Source: Micrococcales bacterium (GTDB lineage Bacteria; Actinomycetota; Actinomycetes; Actinomycetales; Microbacteriaceae). From it: 6,344 bases of DNA. Shown in pieces: positions 1 through 6,219 of the stretch. How positions within the stretch are numbered: position 1 is the stretch's first letter; every line of letters starts with the position of its first letter. The position numbers and the translations under genes are program-made. The notes beneath the pieces are model-generated. The model was not told the DNA's origin and did no database searches. It worked only from the letters and a program-made list of their open reading frames with translations. The stretch lies in assembly GCA_947448975.1 (NCBI GenBank), contig CANFPR010000052.1, positions 1 through 6,344 on the forward strand, read 5' to 3'.

Positions 1-2
1 AC

Positions 3-950
3 CCAAAGGGCAATAAGCCTCGAACCAAGAATCGCCCCGACTACAAGAACGCGCAGATCGGCTTTGTGACCGGCGTAGACCTTGGGCGGTACCGCATTCT
101 GCTTGAGGGCGAAGACCGCGACATCACCGCCACCATGGCCAAAGAATTGCGCAAGGTTGGCGCAGCCGTAGGCGACCGCGTGGCGCTTGCCGGTGATACC
201 TCAGAAACCGAAGGCGCCCTCGCCAGAATTGTTCGCATCGAACCTCGCACGTCGCTGCTTCGCCGAAGCGCCGACGACACCGACCAGGTTGAGCGAGTAA
301 TCGTGGCCAACGCAACGCAGATGGCCATCGTCACGGCAATCGCAAACCCCGAACCTAGAACCAGACTTATCGACCGCTACCTCGCCGCCGCATTCGACGC
401 CGGTTTGCGACCAATTCTTGTAATCACCAAGTGCGACCTCGCCGACCCAACCGATTTCTTGGCAAACTTCGCCGGCTTAAGCATCCCCGTGATTAAAAAT
501 CGCTCGGATGCACCCGCCCTCGACGAACTGCAAAAATTGCTCGACGGCGAAATCACTGTGATGGTGGGTCACTCGGGGGTCGGAAAATCGACGCTCGTGA
601 ATGCGCTGGTGCCGAGTGCCGACCGAGCAACCGGAGGTGTAAACGTGGTTACCGGTCGCGGTCGCCACACGAGTTCTTCGGTGCGAGCCATTGCTCTCGA
701 AAACGGCTGGATTATCGACACTCCTGGTGTTCGCTCATTTGGTTTGGGTCACATCGATCCAAAGTCGTTGTTGCGTTCATTCGAAGATTTGTGGGAGGTC
801 ATTCAGAAGTGCCCGCGCGACTGCTCCCACCACGCCGACTCCCCCGACTGTGGGCTTGACGAAGCACTTGCAGCTGGAACTCTTGGCGAACACGGAGCTG
901 GCCGTGTCGATTCACTTCGCCGACTCATCACCTCAATCGACCACGAGTAG
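3..950 (+). CDS. rsgA: Ribosome small subunit-dependent GTPase A (RsgA/YjeQ), 5'-truncated by window edge
   Basis: RsgA is a circularly permuted GTPase that binds the 30S subunit late in its assembly. The permuted motif order is visible: an N-terminal OB-fold-like region, G4 TKCD at 426-437, then the P-loop GHSGVGKST at 567-593, a switch region ending GRGRHTSSS, and G3 DTPG at 717-728. A C-terminal zinc motif follows, with Cys codons at 810, 822 and 849 and a His codon at 828 (C-x3-C-x-H-x6-C). The frame stays open to the left edge. The stretch before the GTG at 66 encodes a basic segment (PRTKNRPDYKNAQIGFV) of the kind found at the N-terminus of actinobacterial RsgA, so GTG 66 is an internal valine and the true start is upstream of the window. 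About 315 residues are visible, so perhaps 15-30 are missing. The stop lies 9 bases before hisN. In actinobacteria this gene commonly sits next to hisN, often with aroA upstream. Function is secure from the motifs. Confidence 0.95.
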   Translation, partial: PKGNKPRTKNRPDYKNAQIGFVTGVDLGRYRILLEGEDRDITATMAKELRKVGAAVGDRVALAGDTSETEGALARIVRIEPRTSLLRRSADDTDQVERVIVANATQMAIVTAIANPEPRTRLIDRYLAAAFDAGLRPILVITKCDLADPTDFLANFAGLSIPVIKNRSDAPALDELQKLLDGEITVMVGHSGVGKSTLVNALVPSADRATGGVNVVTGRGRHTSSSVRAIALENGWIIDTPGVRSFGLGHIDPKSLLRSFEDLWEVIQKCPRDCSHHADSPDCGLDEALAAGTLGEHGAGRVDSLRRLITSIDHE

Positions 951-953
951 GCT
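948..953 (+). promoter_or_regulatory. Possible leaderless -10 box for hisN (TAGGCT)
   Basis: TAGGCT lies exactly six bases before the hisN ATG and its first three bases are the rsgA stop codon. The same hexamer at the same distance precedes the hydrolase gene at 3833-3838. Only a weak -35 (TCATCA at 925-930, three matches) lies 17 bases upstream. Because a TAG stop gives the first three bases for free, chance is a real alternative, but the absence of a Shine-Dalgarno sequence before hisN fits a leaderless start. Confidence 0.4.
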
Positions 954-959
954 GTTTTC

Positions 960-1742
960 ATGCCCGAATACGCCGACGACCTCGCACTCGCACTGCGCTT
1001 GGCCGACGAAGCCGACCGCATTGCGCTGCAGCGCTTTCGCTCGCAAGACCTGGTTGTCGAAACCAAGCCAGACGCATCGCCGGTAACCGACGCCGACAAG
1101 GCAGTTGAGGCGCGCATCCGTGAAATTTTGGCCGCTGAGCGACCAGATGACGCCCTGATTGGCGAAGAGATGGGCGTTGCCGGGTCGGCAAAACGCACGT
1201 GGATCATCGACCCGATCGATGGCACGGCAAACTTCATGCGAGGGGTACCGGTTTGGGCCGCACTCATTTCGCTCGCGGTAGACGGCAAACCAACCGTCGG
1301 CGTCGTTTCGGCACCGGCCCTTGGTAGACGTTGGTGGGCTGCCCCAGAAATCGGAGCACACACCCGCGATGTCGACGGCACCGAGCGCGCGATTCGAGTT
1401 TCGAAAGTGGCCGATCTGGCCCACGCCTCGCTGTCTTACAACAATCTTCAGCTCTGGGACCAAGCCGGATACCTGAACAAGCTCATTGCCATCAGCCGCA
1501 AGATCTGGCGCACACGGGCGTACGGTGATTTCTACTCGTACATGCTGCTAGCCGAAGGCGCAGTTGACATTGTTGCCGAACACGATCTGAAGATTTACGA
1601 CATCGCCGCACTCGTGCCGGTGGTCGAGCAAGCGGGCGGTCGCTTTAGCGCCATCGACGGCCCTCTCAATGCAGAAACCTCATCGGTGCTTGCCACCAAT
1701 GGCCCACTTCACGCGAGCGCTACCGAGGAATTTTCAGGCTGA
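960..1742 (+). CDS. hisN: Histidinol-phosphatase, inositol monophosphatase family (HisN)
   Basis: This 260-residue protein belongs to the Mg-dependent inositol monophosphatase family. Metal-site motifs are intact: GEE at residues 68-70, WIIDPIDGT at 81-89 (Asp84 and Asp87), and Asp214 in the C-terminal YDIAALVPVVEQAGG segment. K36, the VTDAD segment at 42-46 and the AYGDFYSY segment at 187-194 are also family-typical. The histidinol-phosphatase assignment (histidinol phosphate to histidinol, the penultimate stage of histidine synthesis) rests on the close fit in length and motifs to the actinobacterial HisN type and on its place directly after rsgA, a common actinobacterial arrangement. A general inositol-phosphate or other sugar-phosphate phosphatase cannot be excluded from motifs alone. 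No Shine-Dalgarno sequence is evident before the ATG. Instead a TAGGCT hexamer sits six bases upstream, overlapping the rsgA stop, which suggests a leaderless transcript in addition to read-through. The stop overlaps the next start in TGATG. The enzyme should be cytoplasmic. Confidence 0.9.
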   Translation: MPEYADDLALALRLADEADRIALQRFRSQDLVVETKPDASPVTDADKAVEARIREILAAERPDDALIGEEMGVAGSAKRTWIIDPIDGTANFMRGVPVWAALISLAVDGKPTVGVVSAPALGRRWWAAPEIGAHTRDVDGTERAIRVSKVADLAHASLSYNNLQLWDQAGYLNKLIAISRKIWRTRAYGDFYSYMLLAEGAVDIVAEHDLKIYDIAALVPVVEQAGGRFSAIDGPLNAETSSVLATNGPLHASATEEFSG

Positions 1743-2983
1743 TGCGCTTGCATCGAGCTTGGTTGGTGGCTGGGGTCACCTTTCTCACCCTGATTGCAGC
1801 CGCCGCCTTTAGATCTACCACGTCGGTACTGTTCTTGCCCCTCGAGTGGGAATTCGGTTGGACCAGAGCGCAGACGTCTGGCGCTCTATCTCTCAATCTT
1901 TTGATTTACGGACTCTCAGCTCCGATGGCCGCGATTCTCATGGTCAAGTTCGGCACCAAGCGCGTTGCGCTTTGGGCACTCACCTCAATTTCTGCCGGCA
2001 CCGCAATGACCATGTGGATGGGTCAACTCTGGCAGCTTTACCTGCTGTGGGGTGTACTCGTCGGAGTTGGCACGGGATGCCTTGCTCTGGTGTTTGCGGC
2101 ATCGGTAGCTAACCGGTGGTTTACCAAGCACCGAGGTCTTATCACAGGCATTTTCTCGGCAGCCTACGCCACCGGTCAATTAATCTTCTTGCCCTGGATC
2201 AGCGCCGTAGTTGAGCATGCGGGGTGGCGCTGGGGAGTTGCCGTTGTCGCACTCTTTGCCGTTGCCCTGATTCCGATCTTTGCGTTCGTGTTCAAAGACA
2301 AACCAGCCGATGTCGGTTTGCAGCCTTTCGGCGGCGAAACCGTGGCCTCGAACGTTGCCGCCCCAAGCACCTTCAAGGCTTCGTTTGCTGCTCTCGGCGC
2401 AGCGGCAAGAACCAAGGCATTTTGGATTCTCGCTGGAACGTTTTTTGTGTGCGGCTGGACCACCAACGGGCTAATCGGGGCACACTTCATTCCGGCAACG
2501 CACGATCACGGCATGCCAACCACGTTGGCGGCGGGTTTGCTCGCGGTGGTTGGCATTTTTGATTTCATCGGCACCATTGCATCGGGTTGGCTAACCGACA
2601 GGTTTGATTCGGCTTGGTTGTTGGTGTTTTATTACGGTCTGCGCGGCCTGGCACTGTTCACCGTGCCGTTCGTTCTGGGCCCGACCGTTGCGCCACCAAT
2701 GCTGTTCTTCGTGGTGTTCTACGGGCTTGATTGGATTGCCACAGTTCCGCCAACGGTGGAGCTCTGCCGTCGGCACTTCGGGCTCGAGGTTTCCCCACTC
2801 ATTTACGGTTGGGTCTTTGCCTCGCACATGATCGGTGCGGCCATTGCGGCATGGTTCGCAGGAATCATCCGCGATACTCAAGGCGATTACTTCATTGCAT
2901 GGATAACCGCTGCTGTGCTGTGTTTGGCTGCCGCGGTTGCGAGCAGTGCTTTGCGAGGTCAGCGAGCAAAGGTCTCGGCCTAG
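1742..2983 (+). CDS. Major facilitator superfamily transporter, monocarboxylate/oxalate-formate-like
   Basis: A 413-residue inner-membrane carrier with about twelve hydrophobic segments (roughly residues 8-28, 43-65, 75-92, 98-120, 134-154, 163-183, 226-247, 260-280, 291-310, 314-335, 351-370 and 380-403) and a hydrophilic central loop near 185-222. The family signature loop between TM8 and TM9 is clear (SGWLTDRFDS, residues 281-290). The counterpart after TM2 is degenerate (KFGTKRV, 69-75). The WFTKHRGLITGIFSAAYATG stretch entering TM5 resembles the RGL-x2-GI pattern of the monocarboxylate and oxalate:formate groups, pointing to a small organic-anion substrate, but the substrate cannot be read from sequence. 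The ATG overlaps the hisN stop by one base, so translation is probably coupled. The stop codon shares a CTAG tetramer with the convergent DUF1801 gene. Whether the carrier is metabolically linked to histidine synthesis is unknown; co-location with hisN is the only hint. Confidence 0.9.
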   Translation: MRLHRAWLVAGVTFLTLIAAAAFRSTTSVLFLPLEWEFGWTRAQTSGALSLNLLIYGLSAPMAAILMVKFGTKRVALWALTSISAGTAMTMWMGQLWQLYLLWGVLVGVGTGCLALVFAASVANRWFTKHRGLITGIFSAAYATGQLIFLPWISAVVEHAGWRWGVAVVALFAVALIPIFAFVFKDKPADVGLQPFGGETVASNVAAPSTFKASFAALGAAARTKAFWILAGTFFVCGWTTNGLIGAHFIPATHDHGMPTTLAAGLLAVVGIFDFIGTIASGWLTDRFDSAWLLVFYYGLRGLALFTVPFVLGPTVAPPMLFFVVFYGLDWIATVPPTVELCRRHFGLEVSPLIYGWVFASHMIGAAIAAWFAGIIRDTQGDYFIAWITAAVLCLAAAVASSALRGQRAKVSA

Positions 2984-3327
2984 ATCCCTAACTGCTGCAT
3001 TCGCACTTCGATGAGCCTTTGCACGATGCTCGCCGGCAACGGCACGTCAACAGCGAAGTGCAACGAACCTTTTGTGCTCACGAAGTCGTTGAGCTCAGAA
3101 ATCTCACCAATAACCTGCCCGCTGTGCGGAAGATAGGCGAGGTGATTCTTAAAGGCTGCAAACCCAGCGATTACCTTGCCCTCAACCCGAAATGCTGGCA
3201 TGGCGTAAGAGATGCATTGCTCGGCTGCCGGCTGCAAGGCCAAAATATCGCGTCGCAACTGCTCGAGCGTCGAACGCTTGGGCTCTGGCAACCCAGCCAG
3301 GTAGTCGTCGATTTCTTTGACGCTCAT
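2980..3327 (-). CDS. DUF1801 domain-containing protein (YdhG-like)
   Basis: A small 115-residue soluble protein with the DUF1801 pattern almost from end to end: IDDYLAGLPEP near the N-terminus, a helix with LEQLRRDILAL, the conserved segment AEQCISYAMPAFRVEGKVIAGFAAFKNH (about residues 35-62) and LPHSG at 66-70, followed by a TKGSLHFAVDVPLP strand region. Some relatives are labelled iron chaperones by homology to frataxin-like folds, but the biochemical role is generally unestablished, so I leave the function open. Its ATG lies 3 bases after the stop of the DUF1761 gene on the same strand, so the two are almost certainly co-transcribed. No well-placed Shine-Dalgarno sequence is seen; a GGGAG lies about 17 bases away, too far for normal use, which favours translational coupling. 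The stop codon overlaps that of the convergent MFS gene. Confidence 0.87.
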   Translation of the reverse strand: MSVKEIDDYLAGLPEPKRSTLEQLRRDILALQPAAEQCISYAMPAFRVEGKVIAGFAAFKNHLAYLPHSGQVIGEISELNDFVSTKGSLHFAVDVPLPASIVQRLIEVRMQQLGI

Positions 3328-3330
3328 GGT

Positions 3331-3792
3331 TTACGCGGCAAACGCTCCCAGGATTGCACCCGCGACGGTTAGGCACACGACATCTTGGCCGACTTCGATT
3401 AGCCAAACCTTGATGGAGTTGTAAATCTTGTAGTCCGGTTGACCAAACATGCGGTGCGAGAGTGACGAGAATGCACTCAAACCAACCGAGAAGAGAAAAC
3501 CAAAGAGCGCTCCGGTGCCCCAGCCGATACCTGGTGAAACTACCTGCGCCAAGGTGATGATCACATCTAGCGTCGCAATCTGCACCAGCGCACCAACATA
3601 GGTGCCACCGAACATCAGCGCTGTCTCACCGGCACTCATCTGCACGCGCTCGGTAGGCACTTCGCGACCGAGCAGTTTGATCCAGATTGGGTAAAAGGTC
3701 TTTGGCCCGAACCAGACAGCACCGATTACGAACGAAACTATCGAAGCGAGAAAAATGGCCAGCCAGTTGAGGTTTTCGAGAAGGATGTTCAT
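3331..3792 (-). CDS. DUF1761 family small integral membrane protein
   Basis: A 153-residue hydrophobic protein with about four predicted membrane spans (near residues 9-29, 56-81, 87-109 and 130-151). The pattern after the first span, GAVWFGPKTFYPIWIKLLG, followed by a short polar loop, resembles DUF1761 proteins, whose function is unknown. A polar stretch SHRMFGQPDYKIYNSIKVWLIEVGQD (about 112-137) separates the third and fourth spans. The start is supported by a TAGCAT hexamer exactly six bases upstream of the ATG, which suggests a leaderless mRNA, and by the lack of any room for a Shine-Dalgarno sequence between that hexamer and the ATG. It is first in a two-gene unit with the DUF1801 gene, 3 bases away, and is divergent from the alpha/beta hydrolase across a 52-base gap. 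I cannot assign a substrate or role; the family call is by motif memory and is less certain than the gene itself. Confidence 0.8.
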   Translation of the reverse strand: MNILLENLNWLAIFLASIVSFVIGAVWFGPKTFYPIWIKLLGREVPTERVQMSAGETALMFGGTYVGALVQIATLDVIITLAQVVSPGIGWGTGALFGFLFSVGLSAFSSLSHRMFGQPDYKIYNSIKVWLIEVGQDVVCLTVAGAILGAFAA

Positions 3793-3844
3793 GCAAAAAT
3801 GCTAAAACATTTACGGGCCAAGCTTTGCTAACTAGGCTTGCAAC
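3793..3844. promoter_or_regulatory. Divergent promoter region between DUF1761 and hydrolase genes
   Basis: This 52-base gap must hold the start signals for both divergent units. Rightward, TAGGCT at 3833-3838 lies six bases before the hydrolase ATG, with TTTACG at 3810-3815 (4 of 6 matches to TTGACA) 17 bases upstream of it. Leftward, TAGCAT (read on the minus strand, 3804-3799) lies six bases before the DUF1761 ATG; no good -35 is seen there. In actinobacteria a TANNNT box this close to the ATG typically yields a leaderless mRNA starting at or next to the start codon. Neither gene has room for a ribosome binding site if these boxes are used. The two promoters are close enough to interfere with each other. 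Start sites are inferred, not observed. Confidence 0.6.
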
Positions 3845-4678
3845 ATGCAGACGCAAATAGGCGCGTACCCGGTTGAACTCATTGAATTCAATCCGCAGGG
3901 TGAGCGTTTAATTGTCTTGCTTCACGGGTTTGGTGCCAGCACTTTCAGTTGGCGCACCGTTACCGATGAACTTTCTGAGTTAGGGCACGTGATTGCCTAC
4001 GACCGCCCGGGTTTTGGTAAGACTCCAGTTGTCACTCGCACCAAGGCAGAAGACCCCTATTCTCTGGCTGGGCAAGTCGAACTACTCAAAGCGATCATCG
4101 AAGACAAAGCAAACGGGCGATCGGTTGTAGTTGTCGGGCACTCCGCCGGTGCATTAGTCGCCACCGAGTTTGCCCTTCGGTTTCCAGAAATGCTTTCATG
4201 CTTGGTCTTGGAGTCTCCAGCCGTTTGGCGCACCCCACCGGTTCCGGCATGGTTAGGCAGAGCGTTACGAACCAACAAGTTCGAGAACCGCGCTCAACGC
4301 CTTCTCGAGGGCTTTTCGAAGGCGGGCATGAAGATTCTGCGCGATAGCTTCTACGACCCCGCAAAACTCACTCAGGATGTAATCGACGGATACACCGAAC
4401 CGATGCAAAATTCCGACTGGAAGCTTTCGCTTTGGCGGTTCATGACGGCATCGCAGTCGAATGAGGTTCGCAAGAACCTTTGGCGCATCGAGATGCCGGT
4501 GCTGGTGATTACCGGCGACCACGACAAGATCGTGAAGGTCGAAAATACCTTCAAGGTGGCCGAGCGACTCTTGTGCCACTCGATTTACCTGGTACCCAAC
4601 ACCGGTCACCTCGCTCACGAAGAAGACCCGAAAGACTTTCTTCGAGTGGTTTCGCGATTCATAAAGAAAAACTCTTGA
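3845..4678 (+). CDS. Alpha/beta hydrolase fold protein
   Basis: A 277-residue cytoplasmic protein with a complete alpha/beta hydrolase core. The oxyanion-hole strand end LLHGFG is at residues 25-30, followed by the YDRPGFGKT turn at 52-60. The nucleophile elbow GHSAG is at 98-102 (Ser100), the acid is in GDHDKIV at 224-230 (probably Asp227) and the catalytic His255 is in NTGHLAHEE at 252-260. Residues 125-205 form a helical cap. The set of motifs fits esterases, C-C bond hydrolases and haloperoxidase-like members; the substrate cannot be read from sequence. No signal peptide or membrane segment is apparent. The start follows a leaderless-type promoter six bases away. The stop lies 2 bases before the tocopherol cyclase-like gene, so both are likely one operon and may act on related lipid-like or ring-containing compounds, which is inference from spacing only. 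Confidence 0.92.
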   Translation: MQTQIGAYPVELIEFNPQGERLIVLLHGFGASTFSWRTVTDELSELGHVIAYDRPGFGKTPVVTRTKAEDPYSLAGQVELLKAIIEDKANGRSVVVVGHSAGALVATEFALRFPEMLSCLVLESPAVWRTPPVPAWLGRALRTNKFENRAQRLLEGFSKAGMKILRDSFYDPAKLTQDVIDGYTEPMQNSDWKLSLWRFMTASQSNEVRKNLWRIEMPVLVITGDHDKIVKVENTFKVAERLLCHSIYLVPNTGHLAHEEDPKDFLRVVSRFIKKNS

Positions 4679-4680
4679 GC

Positions 4681-5667
4681 ATGTTCAGCGCAGGCTTCTT
4701 TCGCGGCATTTTTCACCCCGAAGCCTTTCACGGTGATGGCAAAACCAGTGATTTCTTCGAAGGCTGGTACGTCAAACTCGTCAGCGCCGACCAGAAACAG
4801 CGCTGGGCGGTAATCCCTGGGGTGTTTTTAGGTCAGGATGGCGGCAAGCGCAGTGAGGCGTTCATCCAAGTGCTCGACGGCAGCACCGGACGCTCTTGGT
4901 ACCACCGCTTTGAACTCAACGATTTTGAGGCGGCAAACGATCGCTTTGAAGTTCGCATCGGCAACAACCACTTCAGTGCAGCTGGCGCAACACTAGACCT
5001 ACCGCAGCTCAAGGGCACGGTCACGTTCGACACGGCCTTCGACCCTTGGCCGGTAAAGCCGCTCTCCCCCGGCATTATGGGTTGGTTCGGGGCTGTGCCT
5101 TTTATGGAGTGCTTTCACGGCATTGTTTCGTTCGGGCACGATCTGGGCGGTTCGCTTCAGGTTGAAGGCAAGACGTCGAGTTTTGCCGGCGGTCGCGGCT
5201 ACATCGAAACCGACTGGGGCAAGGCCTTTCCGAGTGGATACGTTTGGCTGCACAGCAATCACATCGACACCAACCCCGATGCTTCGCTAATCGGCTCGGT
5301 CGCGATCATCCCTTGGATTGGGAAGCCGTTTAGAGGGTTCATTGTTGGGCTCAAACACAGCGGCAAATTGCACCGCTGGACAACCTACAACGGCGCTAAA
5401 GAGCTCGAACTCGTAATTACCGACTCACACGTATCTTGGCGACTCGAATCGCCAGACGGGGTACTCGAGCTGTCGGCCGACCGCGTGCGTGGAGGGTTGC
5501 TACATGCGCCAATTCGCACCGAAATGCATCAGCGAGTCGATGAAACTCTCGATGCGGTCATTCGAATCAAGCACACCGACAAAAATGGCAACGTGCTGCT
5601 AGAAGGTAACGGCATGGTGGGTGCCATGGAGGTTTACGGAGACCTCCAGCGATTGCTAGCTATCTGA
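4681..5667 (+). CDS. Tocopherol cyclase-like protein
   Basis: A 328-residue protein of the tocopherol cyclase (VTE1-like) family, which in plants and cyanobacteria closes the chromanol ring of vitamin E. Family marks are strong: HPEAFHGDG near residue 12, FEGWYVKLVS at 26-35, the WYHRFELNDFEAANDRF block around 73-89, MECFHGIVSFGHDLGGSLQVEG at 142-163, GGRGYIETDWG at 170-180 and PSGYVWLHSNH at 184-194. The C-terminus ends GNGMVGAMEVYGDL, also family-like. Length is somewhat below the roughly 350-plus residues of cyanobacterial members. I chose ATG 4681: the frame is open further left to a TTG at 4480, but that would overlap the hydrolase by about 200 bases and add residues without family resemblance. 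No Shine-Dalgarno sequence is obvious, and the start is 2 bases after the hydrolase stop, so coupling is likely. No homogentisate prenyltransferase, HPPD or methyltransferase gene is in the window, so vitamin E synthesis should not be assumed; the true substrate is unknown. Confidence 0.88.
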   Translation: MFSAGFFRGIFHPEAFHGDGKTSDFFEGWYVKLVSADQKQRWAVIPGVFLGQDGGKRSEAFIQVLDGSTGRSWYHRFELNDFEAANDRFEVRIGNNHFSAAGATLDLPQLKGTVTFDTAFDPWPVKPLSPGIMGWFGAVPFMECFHGIVSFGHDLGGSLQVEGKTSSFAGGRGYIETDWGKAFPSGYVWLHSNHIDTNPDASLIGSVAIIPWIGKPFRGFIVGLKHSGKLHRWTTYNGAKELELVITDSHVSWRLESPDGVLELSADRVRGGLLHAPIRTEMHQRVDETLDAVIRIKHTDKNGNVLLEGNGMVGAMEVYGDLQRLLAI

Positions 5668-5675
5668 CCCGGCTG

Positions 5676-6143
5676 TTACAGGCCGAGGTACGCCTCTAGC
5701 GAGTCAAAGTAACTTTCCATGCCGGCCTTGGTGGCTTCGGCCTGGCCCTCTGGCATCTCGCCAAATTGGCTAAAACGAACCCAGGTCTTGTCGCCTCGAG
5801 CCTCAAAGTCAACATTCACTACGTGAGCCGGTGCGTCGGCAGGTCGGGCGGCGAACTCTTGGGCATCCTGCGAGTAACTCATGGTGTGAGCCAAGTGCTT
5901 GTGGTGTTCAACTGCGGTGTATCGACCCCAAAAGTAGGCCACAAAGTTGTTCATCGGTACATCTACGGCAACTGTCCAGATACCGCCAACCGTGGCATCC
6001 GAGGTGAAAGCGCCCGCTACACCCTCGAGAATCGTCGGGTGATACCAAGCTTCTAGGGCCTTCGCGTCGGTCCAGGCGTTCCACACGGTGGCGATGTCGG
6101 CCGTGTATTCGCGCTCAACCGAATACAAGAGTGAGTGAGTCAT
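5676..6143 (-). CDS. SRPBCC/AHSA1-like (START-like fold) protein
   Basis: A 155-residue soluble protein of the AHSA1 (Aha1 C-terminal-like) branch of the SRPBCC superfamily, which forms a helix-grip fold with a hydrophobic cavity. Visible marks are REYTADIATVWNAWTDAKALEAWYHP at residues 11-36, the GGIWTVAVDVP strand at 53-63, the TWVRFSQFGEMPEG strand region near 120-133 and the C-terminal helix GMESYFDSLEAYLGL at 141-155. The ligand is unknown. I place the start at the ATG at 6143-6141 because GAAGGA lies 4 bases upstream of it. A longer reading from the TTG at 6155-6153 would add four residues (the initiator, then KES), overlapping that likely ribosome binding site and adding no family sequence. 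The gene is convergent with the tocopherol cyclase-like gene (8-base gap) and divergent from the partial SDR gene. An older common label for such proteins is activator of Hsp90 ATPase homologue, which says little about function in bacteria. Confidence 0.88.
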   Translation of the reverse strand: MTHSLLYSVEREYTADIATVWNAWTDAKALEAWYHPTILEGVAGAFTSDATVGGIWTVAVDVPMNNFVAYFWGRYTAVEHHKHLAHTMSYSQDAQEFAARPADAPAHVVNVDFEARGDKTWVRFSQFGEMPEGQAEATKAGMESYFDSLEAYLGL

Positions 6144-6219
6144 TGATTCCTTCAAAAAATTTTTATCGCAATAAATCTACCTGCGAAATACCGAGCGCCA
6201 TTACGCGGTTGCCAACCGC
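6144..6219. promoter_or_regulatory. Divergent intergenic region, AT-rich, with a palindrome at its right end
   Basis: The 76 bases between the AHSA1-like and SDR genes hold the minus-strand ribosome binding site GAAGGA (6153-6148), then an AT-rich run (about 6154-6178) that is the best place for a leftward -10 element, for example TAAAAA on the minus strand with a weak TTTCGC 17 bases before it. I see no convincing rightward TANNNT box six bases before the SDR start, unlike other genes in the window. The right end is a perfect palindrome, listed separately. Promoter positions here are weakly supported. Confidence 0.4.
6205..6219. repeat. Perfect 7-1-7 palindrome abutting the SDR start codon
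   Basis: GCGGTTG (6205-6211), one central C (6212) and CAACCGC (6213-6219) form a perfect inverted repeat that ends on the base before the ATG. As DNA it has the symmetry of a dimeric repressor site. As RNA it could form a six-pair hairpin with a three-base loop that would mask the start region. Which, if either, is used cannot be told from one copy; chance is possible in a sequence of this length. Confidence 0.45.

Noticed and set aside
803..1463. Long open frames on the minus strand opposite rsgA and hisN (to 192 and 176 residues)
   Set aside because: Both lie antisense to genes with clear family motifs, have unusual composition and show no recognisable domain; they are reading-frame shadows.
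2984..3000. Terminator after the MFS gene
   Set aside because: No hairpin or T-run is visible and the bases are coding sequence of the convergent gene.
3019..3372. Plus-strand open frame of 117 codons opposite the DUF1801 gene
   Set aside because: The minus strand here encodes a well-matched DUF1801 protein; the plus-strand translation resembles nothing and has no start signal.
4480..4680. N-terminal extension of the tocopherol cyclase-like frame from a TTG at 4480
   Set aside because: It lies wholly inside the hydrolase gene in another frame and the extra 67 residues look like out-of-frame translation; the family sequence begins just after ATG 4681.
5670..5685. CGGC...GCCG inverted repeat at the convergent junction as a terminator
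   Set aside because: The stem is only four strong pairs plus a wobble, has no T-run on either side, and lies partly inside the AHSA1-like coding end.
6144..6155. Start of the AHSA1-like gene at TTG 6155
   Set aside because: The TTG overlaps the likely ribosome binding site GAAGGA, and the ATG at 6143 is well placed behind it.
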